Below, piece by piece: positions 12,648-22,191 of a stretch of 64,000 nucleotides of DNA. Every line of letters starts with the position of its first letter. The stretch's first letter is position 1. Source of the stretch: Tachypleus tridentatus (lineage: Eukaryota; Arthropoda; Merostomata; Xiphosura; Limulidae); contig NC_134825.1 of NCBI RefSeq assembly GCF_004210375.1, positions 65,215,558 through 65,279,557 on the forward strand, read 5' to 3'. A program made the translations under genes and the position numbers. The notes under the pieces are model-generated. The model had not been told where the DNA came from, searched no databases, and saw only the letters and a program-made list of their open reading frames with translations.

Positions 12648-13036
12648 GGTTTGTTTTGAACTTCGCGCAAAGCTACAAGAGGGCTATCTGCGCTAGCCGT
12701 CCTTAATTTAGCAGTGTAAGACTAGAGGGAAGGCAGCTAGTCATCACCACCCACTCTTGGGTTACTCTTTTACCAACGAATAGTGAAATTGACCGTCGCA
12801 TTATAACGCCCCCACGACTGAGAAGACGAGAATGGTTGGTGCGACCGGGATTCGAATCCGCGATCCTCGGATTACGAGTCGAACGCCTTAACACTTTGGG
12901 TGCGTTTTTCTTATAGCAAAGCCACATAGGGCTGTCTGCTGAGCCAACCGAGGGGAATCGAACGCCTGATTGTAGCGTCGTAAATCCGTAGACTTACCGC
13001 TGTACTAGCGGGGTGCGCGCCTTAACACACTTGGCC
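12648..13036 (-). mobile_element. tRNA-Thr-like SINE split by a nested SINE
   Basis: The host runs 12648-12894 and resumes at 13018-13036 with cgccttaacacacttggcc. An internal deletion removes part of the CCACCGCCAACTC block. Confidence 0.9.
12895..13017 (-). mobile_element. tRNA-Val-like SINE nested in the Thr SINE
   Basis: An 11-bp target-site duplication, cgccttaacac, lies at 12884-12894 and 13018-13028. It has the tail cttatagcaaagccacat, B box ggggaatcgaa, middle cgtaaatccgtagac and head accgctgtactagcgggg. Confidence 0.93.
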
Positions 13037-13405
13037 TAACATTACTTCCACTGTTACACTAATTAGGTACAACTGTTTAATTTCTTTATAATATTCTTAA
13101 ATATTCTTTGTATTTATTTATGGGTGTGAGCTAACATTTTTTTATAAAACAAAAATTAAAACTAAATTTTTAAAGCAACATAAACTGTCAATTTTCTAAT
13201 TTCGTTTAATATTCGGACGATGCTCTTGATAAAAAAAGAGAATAAAAACCATTATGGACGTTGCCATTCAGTAGTGACCATTAATTTGCCTGAACGAATG
13301 ACTAATATTTGTTTCTTCAACGTTTTAATTATTGTTAATTATATATTCATTCAACAACCGCTAGACATTTATATGTCTTAGGCATGTATATGTCTCCTAA
13401 TTCGT

Positions 13406-13676
13406 GGCATAGCCTGGTAGTTAAAGCACTCGACTCGTAATCTGAGGGTCGCGGGTTCGAGTCCCTGTCACACCAACTATCATCGCCCTTTCAGCCGTGT
13501 GGGCGTTATAATATACCGGTCAATCCCACTATTCGTTGGTAAAAAAGTAGCTCAAGAGTTGGCGGTGGGTGGTGATAACTAGCTGCCTTCCCTCTAGTCT
13601 TACACTGCTAAATTAGGGACGGCTAGCGCAGATAGCCCTTGTGTAGCTTTGCGCGAAATTCAAACCAAAACCAAAC
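13406..13676 (+). mobile_element. tRNA-Thr-like SINE, full length
   Basis: The tRNA head ggcatagcctggtagttaa, the anticodon loop actcgtaatc and B box gggttcgagtccc are followed by body and tail. It ends in CAAACC repeats. Confidence 0.93.
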
Positions 13677-14880
13677 TTTTTAACTAATAGCTCTGCTATC
13701 TCTTGACCGAGCTGTAATGTAATTACAACTTTGGATAAAGGAAATCAAACCCTTCTGTTTGGTGTACTTGACCACGCCCAAAGCTTCATAGACTAATTTA
13801 CTCTAATCCTGCCTAAAGTAATTTAAATTTAAAGATAGGATGATAGAGATCCTGGTGAATAATAAAATCAAATCAGGCGTAGGTGCGCCCCACGTTTGGT
13901 GTTGCTGGTGCAACAAAATATAACTAACAAAATGGGGATTAGACGGTCTTATAAACTAATTTATCCTAGTCCTATCTAGAAGAATTTCAACTGCCTCAGC
14001 TATAAAGGATTCCCTCTTGTTTTATTGTAATCAGTGCAAAGAGTGGTTTCATGTTTCGAATCGTTCTCAACTAAATTCGCAAAAGTCGCAATTTGTTTTG
14101 TATATTTTGCCATTTTTTTACAATGCAATGAATAGATAAATAATGGAAACAAAAACACACCTGAAAATGTGTATTTGTTATGTGGGTAAAAGCCTTCAAT
14201 AAAGTTATTGAAAAATAAAGGAAACCCTCAATAAAATAAAACGAAAGGTATTGAAAACAACAGGATGCATTAGTGACTAATTAACGCTCATCTGCTTACA
14301 AATCATCTCATGCATAGTATTACAAGTTAAAATTAGAAGGAAGTGAGTGAGAACCTTTAGAAACCCAATAATTTGAAGATTTATTTTGCACTTGCAGCTC
14401 AGTTCATTTATTGCTCATTCAATACGCCTATTTAATTAAACTTTTCCTGTACTAGATTTTTGTTCAGGAAATGTCTCACGGTGAACTACAAATAAGTTAG
14501 TAAAAGTTACAAAGTAGACTCTCCGTCCGTGACTCCTTCCTGCCGATAGATGGAGACACGCTAAAACAAAACAAATTGCATCCTTTGGGTGTGCGTAAAT
14601 GCTTGAAGCTCGCGGTTAGGTTTTATTGTGCTTGACTTTCAGGTTTCAGTAATCGATTACTCTGAACCACGTAAATTTACGCCAATAAACAATTCATTAT
14701 TCTAAGGCACTGAATGTGTCCACTCTTTTTAGCTTCAGGGAACGGTTACATGCAAAATCGCACACTGCACAATAGAAACAGCATGGAAACATCTAACATC
14801 CTGTAAGGCAATTAATAAACTATATATCTAAGTATTGTCACCAAGAGGTAGACTGTATAAAAAAAGCCACCTATATTTTA
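13677..14880. other. Intergenic, nothing recognised
   Basis: Mixed AT-rich sequence with no gene or repeat assignment. Confidence 0.5.
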
Positions 14881-15276
14881 CCTCGATACATTATTTTTAC
14901 CAAGCTTATAATACCCACCACTCTCATTACCCACCACTACTCATCAGATTCACGTTACTCACCATTTTCATTCCCTTTCATTACCCACCGCTACTCATCA
15001 CATTCACGTTACTCACTACTTTCATTACATTCACATTAACCACCAGTGTTATCACATTGGTATAAACTGTATCATTTAACATACTCATGTTACTCACCAC
15101 TCTTATCACATTTGTGTTATTCACTACATTTAACACCCCCATGTTATCTCATTAAACTTATCACACAAGTATCACTCAACCAGACTTCTCACACTCATGT
15201 TACACCGTCACATTTGTCATACTAATATCACCCCACAAGTCTTATTACGCTAATTATACATACATACATATATATA
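14881..15276. repeat. Decayed TCAC-rich satellite, left part
   Basis: The plus strand is G-poor and built of variants of cactcatgttac, tcatcacattcac and similar words. It continues at 16357-16795 and leads into the regular 45-bp array. The Tc1 element at 15277-16354 interrupts it. Confidence 0.65.
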
Positions 15277-16354
15277 CAGTCATGTGAAAAGGTAAGGACG
15301 CCTTATGAAAGCCTGTGTATTTTTGTAACATTTTTGGATAAATGGATATTTAATCTCAATTTCAACAATACTTAGAGATTATAGGAATATAACTAAACAA
15401 TTAAAACTGAAGAAAAGACTTTCCAAGATCTTCTGTAAATGTAATTCTACAAAAATGCATATTATAACTGAGGGAAAGTTAGGACACCCTTCTCCCTAAT
15501 AGCTAGTGTTACCCTCTTTGGCTGAAATAACTGCAGTGAGACGCTTCTTGCAGCCATCTACCAGTCTCTGACATCGGTCTGAAGAAAGTTTGCCCCGCTC
15601 CTCAATGCAGAATTCTTTCAGCTGTGAGATGTTTGAGGGGTTTCTTGCCCGTTTCAAGTCACCCCACAGCATCTCAATGGGATTAAGATCTGGGCTTTGA
15701 CTCGGCCATTCCAGAACTCTCCATTTCTTAGTTTTCAGCCAGTCCTTGGTGGATTTACTGGTATGTTTTGGGTCATTGTCGTGTTGCAGGGTCTAGTTCC
15801 GCTTCAGCTTTAATTTTCTTACAGATGGTCTCACATGATCCTCAAGCACCCTCTGATACACAGTAGAATTTATGGTGGATTCTATGATTGTGAGTTGTCC
15901 AGGTCCTGCTGCAGCAAAGCAGCCACAAACCATGCCAATTCCACCTCCATGCTTCACAGTTGGTATGAGGTTCTTTTCCTGGAATGCTGTATTTGGTTTA
16001 CGCCAAACATGCCCTCTGTTCTGGTGTCCAAATAAATCAATTTTGGACTCATCTGTCCAAAGAACATTATTCCAGAAGTCCTGGTCTTTATCTACATTCT
16101 CTCTGACAAACTTCAGTCTGGCCTTGATGTTTCTCTTAGAGAGCAAAGGTTTCTTCCTTGCACACCTCCCATGCAAGTTAAACTTGTACAGTCTCTGATT
16201 GTAGAGGCATGCACTTTCACATCAACAGAAGCCAGAGCCTGCTGTAGGTCCCGTGATGACATGTTAGGGTGTTTGGGTTAAATATCTATATATCCAAAAA
16301 TGTTACAAATATACACAGGCCTTCATAGGGTGTCCTAACTTTTTCACATGACTG
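15277..16354 (-). mobile_element. Internally deleted Tc1-type transposon
   Basis: The element is flanked by TA (15275-15276 and 16355-16356). Its terminal inverted repeats are about 64 bp and start cagtcatgtgaaaa, with about six mismatches. The minus-strand transposase keeps the DD34E catalytic part: VLWTDESKIDLFG, HDNDPKHTSKST and SPDLNPIEMLW. One in-frame stop (TAG at 15793-15795) splits it between KLKRN and TLQHDND. The N-terminal DNA-binding part is missing. The frame fades out near 16255, only about 35 bp inside the inner edge of the right TIR. Confidence 0.9.
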
Positions 16355-16356
16355 TA

Positions 16357-16795
16357 TATACCACATTATCACATTCACGCTTCCGCTTACTCTTAACACA
16401 TTCACGTTATCCCATCATGTTTACCACACTAGTTACTCCACCACTCTTATAACACTTACATTGCCTAGCACAATTCTTGCATTCATAGTGTCTATGATAT
16501 TTACTAAAGCCATGTTTCATGCCAAACTTATGAAACTAATATTGGCTTTCAGAATTCACGCCCTTTCGCTTAGCACATTTATTACACTCACAATACCCAT
16601 CACTCTTAACACACATATTATCCCACCGTACTCATCACGCTAGTTATCCTAGCACTCCAATACACGTATGTTTCATACCATATTTATCTCACTCGTGTTA
16701 TTTACCAAACACATTGCACTTATATTATTTACTACACTTACATTGCTTATCATTATTATTTCATTCATGTTGCTTCATTCATCATTGTTATCACA
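16357..16795. repeat. Decayed TCAC-rich satellite, right part
   Basis: It continues the same word set as 14881-15276 (tcacgttatccc, cactcttataacac, attcatgttgc). Its order becomes increasingly regular towards 16796. Confidence 0.6.
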
Positions 16796-17335
16796 TTCAT
16801 GTTACTGACCACACTCACTTTACTCATCATTCTTATCACATTCATGTTACTGACCACACTCACTTTACTAATCATTCTTATCATATTCATGTTACTGACC
16901 ACACTCACTTTACTCATCATTTTTATCACATTCATGTTACTGACCACACTCACTTTACTCATCATTCTTATCACATTCATGTTACTGATCACACTCACTT
17001 TACTCATCATTCTTATCACATTCATGTTACTGACCACACTCACTTTACTCATCATTCTTATCATATTCATGTTACTGACCACACTCACTTTACTCATCAT
17101 TCTTATCATATTCATGTTACTGATCACACTCACTTTACTCATCATTCTTATCATATTCATGTTACTGACCACACTCACTTTACTCATCATTCTTATCATA
17201 TTCATGTTACTGACCACACTCACTTTACTCATCATTCTTATCATATTCATGTTACTGACCACACTCACTTTACTCATCATTCTTATCACATTCATGTTAC
17301 TGACCACACTCACTTTACTCATCATTCTTATCACA
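16796..17335. repeat. 45-bp minisatellite, 12 units
   Basis: Twelve contiguous units start ttcatgttactgacc and contain acactcactttactc and atcattcttatcaca. This looks like three 15-bp subunits. Units differ at only a few positions (C/T in atcaYatt, gaYcaca). Because 45 is a multiple of 3, several frames stay open on both strands and give 15-residue repeats. I see no evidence that it is translated. Confidence 0.95.
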
Positions 17336-17615
17336 TTTAATCTTATCACATTCATGCTACTCCACTAGACTATTTCTTATAATACTCATTTTAAATCAAC
17401 ACTTACACTTTTTGAACAAATGTAAATGTATATCTCACAGTGTTTCTTAACACTAGAGGGGTACACCTTATAGCGTTCCTTAGTCCACGCATACTATCTA
17501 CCGTACTATTACTTACTGAATTCACCAGTCTTATTTGACATGCTCATTCTACCATAATACCCACGCTTATTTTTATCACACGCAAACAGTAGCACCAACA
17601 TTTCACACGTGTAGT
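17336..17615. other. Right edge of the satellite region
   Basis: The array decays into the TCAC-type words over about 250 bp. No gene. Confidence 0.5.
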
Positions 17616-17700
17616 CCAGGCCAGGTGTGGCTGAATGATTAGCATCTTCGAACTGTTGCCTTAGTAACGCAATCCACGGCTTTTGATAATATTTTAGAGC
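17616..17700 (+). mobile_element. Head fragment of the third SINE family
   Basis: ggccaggtgtggctgaatga then ttagcatcttcgaactg resembles the head at 9031 (tcgggtgtggcctag). The body is absent. Confidence 0.4.
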
Positions 17701-18871
17701 GATGGTAAGAAGAGAGTCTTGTTGAGGCTGAAATTATCCCAAAATGAGGCTAAGCCTCCCTTGTAGCCACCGCATCCAGCGAAAAATTCGAATGTCATTT
17801 TGTTTTATAAGCATTACAGTACGTGTGCCTACAAGAGTTTGAGTGCATTTCCCTCAATTTTTTCTGCCCAGTGAACTTCAGTCTTATAGTTAAATAATAG
17901 TATAGAATGCTAAACGTGACAACGATTGATAGTCGATCACCAAATCCTTACCTAAGATAAATTTTTATCTTATTGTTTTAAATTGAACTTGTAGCTCTAC
18001 CTACTCATAGTCAAAGAAATTATAGCAATAGAAATAATTATGAAATAATCTTCGATATTTTAAGTATTTGTTGTGCCACTTCTGAGATTAATAAAGTACG
18101 ATTCTTTGCTGCGAAGTCACAAATAAGACATTGAAAATGGAAAGTTATTGTACAGTAAAGTCGCGTGATACTGAAAATTCCATGCTACAAAAATTATTTG
18201 CAGGAAGAGTAAAATTTTCTGGAAACAAATAATGTTAGGGAAATATTAGTAAAATACCAAAATTAGTTACAAGCAACAAAGAATTATTTCTAGTTTCGAC
18301 TTTGTGCTTTTTAAACTTTTTGTAATAAACGGTATACTGTTTTTATAAGCCTTAATGCACTTGTAACTCGTCACTTGCTGATGGAAATACTACCATCCAA
18401 ATAAGCCTGTCTCATTATGAGAATATTTCACAAAAAAAAGTGGTTTTATCGGTCATTAAAGATACATAAAAACAAAAACTTACTAAAAGTAAAGCCATGC
18501 TAAAACATTTTAACAATGTGATAACATCTCGATTAAAATACTAACAATAAAAAACACGATCAAATATATTAATCGAATCTGCAACATATCATTAAAATGT
18601 AATAAAACGATAGAATAACACAATGTATTTTAAAGATTCAATCAATGAAACTATTTAAGTATTGTTTTAAAATCCCATAGTGTAACTGTATTTCTGAAAA
18701 CAATTTTGTACGTGATAGAGGAAGAATATGTATAAATACATGAAACATTTCTGTATTTAGACATCGTAATAGCGTTTACTCATCTAATACTTTCGCAAAT
18801 GAACATCGAAACTTGATAACTTACGATTTTCCAGTACTTTGGGTGAGTGACTCATTAAATTACAAAATTAT
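17701..18871. other. Intergenic, nothing recognised
   Basis: AT-rich, without a readable gene or repeat. Confidence 0.5.
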
Positions 18872-18980
18872 TTTGTCCTAGTACATAGCCACACAATGGG
18901 CTATCTACTCTTTGTCCATTGAGAGGATCTAAATTATGGATTTTAGTATTGGAAGCCTTATTGCTTACCCACTGGGGAAC
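18872..18980 (-). mobile_element. Decayed tRNA-Val-like SINE
   Basis: catagccacacaatgggcta, ttgtccattgagaggatc, gattttagtattgg and cttacccactggggaacg follow the family order. Confidence 0.65.
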
Positions 18981-19144
18981 GTGTTTGATTTTTACACAAT
19001 ATTAATTTTTACAAAATGAACATATACTAGTAATAAATTGTGACAGGATTGTAGATAGTGATCTGGAATGAACAGAAACTGTCACACCTTTCTTTAACAT
19101 TTATATAAGTCTTGTCTCGATGACGAGAAACCCACTTGAAGTTA

Positions 19145-19206
19145 AAATGTATCTCAGAACGGCTGGCTTGGGTGTTAACACATACCAGCCGTTCTGAGAT
19201 ACATTT
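19145..19206. repeat. Short perfect hairpin (22-bp arms, 18-nt loop)
   Basis: Arms 19145-19166 (ending cagaacggctgg) and 19185-19206 (starting ccagccgttctg) are exact reverse complements. In size it resembles a microRNA precursor or a transposon end. Confidence 0.9.
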
Positions 19207-19891
19207 ATATAGATAAATTTATATAAGAAATACTTATAGAACATACAGGCAAAATTATCTTAAAAAACTAGACTCTTCTTAAAACAACATTCAAGACTTT
19301 TTATCTCAATGGCTAAGACTACTAAAATATTAATATCATCAAAAAAGCTGATTTTTCGATTGCTAGACAAAATTCATCCATTTATTCTTCATATGGTTAA
19401 TTATTCATATTATTCTTGTCCCACAAGCCTACAGACAAAATTGGCTATGAATATTTTATTAAAAATTGGAAAAACATACACAAAAAATCTTGTACACGAC
19501 ATAAGACTACTTTTATGTTGATTTTCAAAAGAAAAGGAGATATTTTTATCGCTACCGGGCAAGTTTCGCTTCAAAGCCATTCAAACACCGAAACCTATAA
19601 TAAAAAAGGCTATATAAACAGAACCAAAATCTATGTACAGCTACTAAACAATCTTCTAAAAGATTGTAGAGCTATTTTTAAATTTATTTTTGAAAGTCGA
19701 GATTCCACCCTCTAAGATTTTCTAAGTTCTTCTTCGCTACCAACATAGGCTACTCAAGCATCACAAAAATGTAGAAGCTATTTAAGCATCCTAATACTGG
19801 TTGGAAATAATCCATTTTATTAGTTAGTTAGTTATCACCATTAGATTTCATCTAGGAACAATCGCTTGCGGATTCTTCAACAAGACTGCAC
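19207..19891 (+). other. Unassigned stretch with overlapping small open frames
   Basis: Open frames at 19309-19521 and 19416-19715 are Lys/Asn/Ile-rich. They lack splice sites or a recognisable domain. Coding status is doubtful. Confidence 0.4.
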
Positions 19892-20117
19892 TGAGCCGTC
19901 CCTAATTTAGCAGTGTAAGACTAAAGGGAAGACAGCTTGTCATCACCACCCACCGCCAACTCTTGGGCTACTCTTTTACCACCGAATAGTGGGATTGACC
20001 GTCACATTATAACGCCCCCACGGCTGGAAGGGCGAGCATGTTTGGCGCGACGCGGGCACGAACCCGCAACCCTCGGATTACAAGTCGCACGCCTTACGCG
20101 CTTGGCTATACCAGGCC
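19892..20117 (-). mobile_element. tRNA-Thr-like SINE, tail-truncated, CG-rich subfamily
   Basis: Body and head only. It carries the subfamily changes ggctggaagggcgag, ttggcgcgacgcggg and gtcgcacgccttacgcgctt. Confidence 0.88.
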
Positions 20118-20395
20118 AATCTATTTTATACCAGTATAAAACACTTTGTTGTATCAGAATAAACAATATGCATATTTATAATAGTGTTTACAACCTTAAT
20201 AGTATTTGTTATAATTTTAAAAGCCGTTACAGAAAGGAAAAGCCTACAAATATCTTACTAAGTTCTTCACTTTCCGCCATTAAAAAAATCTGGTATTTTA
20301 CTGATGCGAATTAATTGGAAAACAATTTGTGCAACTTTTAGCGCATTAATTTAAAGCTGCAACGTTGAAAATTTATCATTTCTTGAGTTCTGTAT

Positions 20396-20510
20396 CCCAC
20401 AGTGGAACAGCGATGCCTTTGAATTTACAACACTCAAATGAGGAGTTCAGTTTCCCTCGGTGGACACAGCAGATAGCCCGATGTGGTTTTATTATAAGAA
20501 AACACACACA
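20396..20510 (+). mobile_element. Decayed tRNA-Val-like SINE
   Basis: cccacagtggaacagcgatg head, aatttacaacactcaaatga middle, ttccctcggtggacacagca, and the tail cagatagcccgatgtgg. Confidence 0.75.
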
Positions 20511-21400
20511 TTTTTCGAGTTCGCTTCTCTTCATTGTTTCTCGAATACCCTGCTATATTTTCTCCTTACAGAGTTTTCTGCGACTATTTCAGTGAGTTTT
20601 TTTAACAGTAGACGATCACCATAGTAGATTTATTTACTGTTAAGACGAACGATTTATTCAACTGATTTCGTACTTCACTGAAAATGTGAGTACGTATTTT
20701 ATTATTTGTTTTATTATTATTATTCATATCTTTGTTTCACAAGTCTACAGCAAATCAATTGACTATCTTGTACTAAAACCAAGGTAGATATGTTATATGA
20801 CACATTGCGAATGTTCATCACCTATTTAAAAGTTTGATTCTTTTACATTGAAGTTGGTTCAGGTGGCTATAAATACATAATATATGCGATGTTGTTGTGA
20901 ATGGATTCCTTTGTAATCGGCATTTGTTAAACAGGTGTTGACACGAAACCTCAGACATAAAACCACCTAGCTCAGTAAATAACTGTTGGGTGAAAAAAAA
21001 AAGTAAACTGTTAACAAACATTTAACTGAAACTTAAAATTTATTCTCCATAAATAGAAATAAAATAAAGAAACCTTAAGAAACGAGATAACTAATTTCAG
21101 AAGGGGAATAGGCATCGTCCGTAAGTATAGAAACATGTTGAATCACAGTGCAAAGATTGTATATTCAAGCCAAGAAATAAGGACTCTAAAGAAGTAGACA
21201 ACTGGACTGGAAACAGTGCTCCTTATTTTCTCAAGCTACAAATATTTATATTGCCTTCATGTCTATAGCGCTTTTCAATTTAAGCGGAGTCAAAATAACG
21301 ACTTATAGCTTTAAAAATAGTATAGACACTATTTGCAGCTTAGTTTGTTTAGAGTCCCCAGTTGTAGGATTGAAAATGGAACTTGGCATTTTGATTCAAC
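20511..21400. other. Intergenic upstream of TMX1, nothing recognised
   Basis: AT-rich. No gene. Confidence 0.5.
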
Positions 21401-21518
21401 TTGTTTGTTTGTAATTAAGCACAAAGCTACACATGAGGCTATTTATGGGTATCTCAGGTATCAAAACCCCGATTTTAGTGTTGTAAGTCTGCGGACATGC
21501 CGCTGCGCCACTGGAAGG
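21401..21518 (-). mobile_element. tRNA-Val-like SINE, long-tail subtype
   Basis: aattaagcacaaagctacac tail, tcaaaaccccgattttag middle, and ccgctgcgccactgg head. Confidence 0.85.
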
Positions 21519-21662
21519 CTAAGCTTGTTTTTGGACTTTTTGACGAACGCTATTGATTTTTTCTTAAGTTAACAAATTTTAATTAATTTACTGCAGTATG
21601 TTAATTACATTTTTCTATTTATTATTTTTAAGGTACTTGGAAAATGGCATAAAACAGTTATT

Positions 21663-21785
21663 GTTGTTTTGAATTAAGCGCAAAGCTACACAAGGGGCTA
21701 TCTGTGCTCTGCCCACCACGGCTATCGAAAGCCGGTTTTTAGCGTTGTAAGTCCGCAGACATACCGCTGAGCCACTGGGGCGCGA
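21663..21785 (-). mobile_element. tRNA-Val-like SINE about 200 bp upstream of the TMX1 ATG
   Basis: It is flanked by a 15-bp direct repeat with one mismatch (cataaaacagttatt at 21648-21662, cataaaacacttatt at 21786-21800). It is antisense to TMX1 and probably lies in its promoter region or 5' leader. Confidence 0.9.
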
Positions 21786-21985
21786 CATAAAACACTTATT
21801 TTACTTTATATTAACATAATAAAGCTAACTACAACTCAAACAATATATACCATAGGCAAAAATATTTTGTGAAAATAATCGCAATGTATTATTGTACATA
21901 CATGTGTTTAAAATAGTGTTGTTGTCTATTCACTTATTAATCATACTGGTAAGGCGCTGCTACATAACATACTAAAAAAAGCAAC

Positions 21986-22191
21986 ATGGCTACTTGGATA
22001 ATGAGTAATATGAAGAACGTTGTGAACGTCTTACCCCCATGTCATTGTTCGAGAAAGACTGTTTTGAGAAGTTTGGTTTTATTGACCTGTTTCATAAATT
22101 TATGCCCTACAGTCTTAGGCAAGGGACAATTGTTGTCATTGGATGAAGATAACTGGCAAGAAATGCTTTCAGGAGAGTGGATGGTTGAATT
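21986..22191 (+). CDS. TMX1: TMX1 exon 1 (signal peptide, start of thioredoxin domain)
   Basis: The ATG sits in a fair context (aacATGG). It encodes a 26-residue polar N-terminus, a hydrophobic core (LRSLVLLTCFINLC) and a probable cleavage near VLG-KG. The mature chain starts with LDEDNWQEMLSGEWMVE, which matches the opening strand of TMX1. The exon ends in phase 2 at the donor gtagga. The long N-region leaves Met6 or Met9 possible as the true start. Confidence 0.9.

Noticed and set aside
13406-13478. A tRNA-Thr(CGT) gene
   Set aside because: The sequence is the head of a SINE with body and tail. The head has mismatches in the arms and recurs many times in the window.
15835-16198. Plus-strand open frames of 66 and 108 codons
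   Set aside because: They are shadows of the minus-strand Tc1 transposase.
16796-17335. CRISPR-like array
   Set aside because: The 45-bp units are contiguous with no unique spacers, and the genome is eukaryotic.
16714-17340. 208-codon His-rich open frame on the + strand and a 196-codon frame on the - strand
   Set aside because: Both exist only because the 45-bp repeat is a multiple of three and happens to lack stops. There is no promoter, splice or domain support.
19309-19715. Overlapping 70- and 99-codon open frames as a gene
   Set aside because: No recognised domain and no support on either side. The frames overlap each other.
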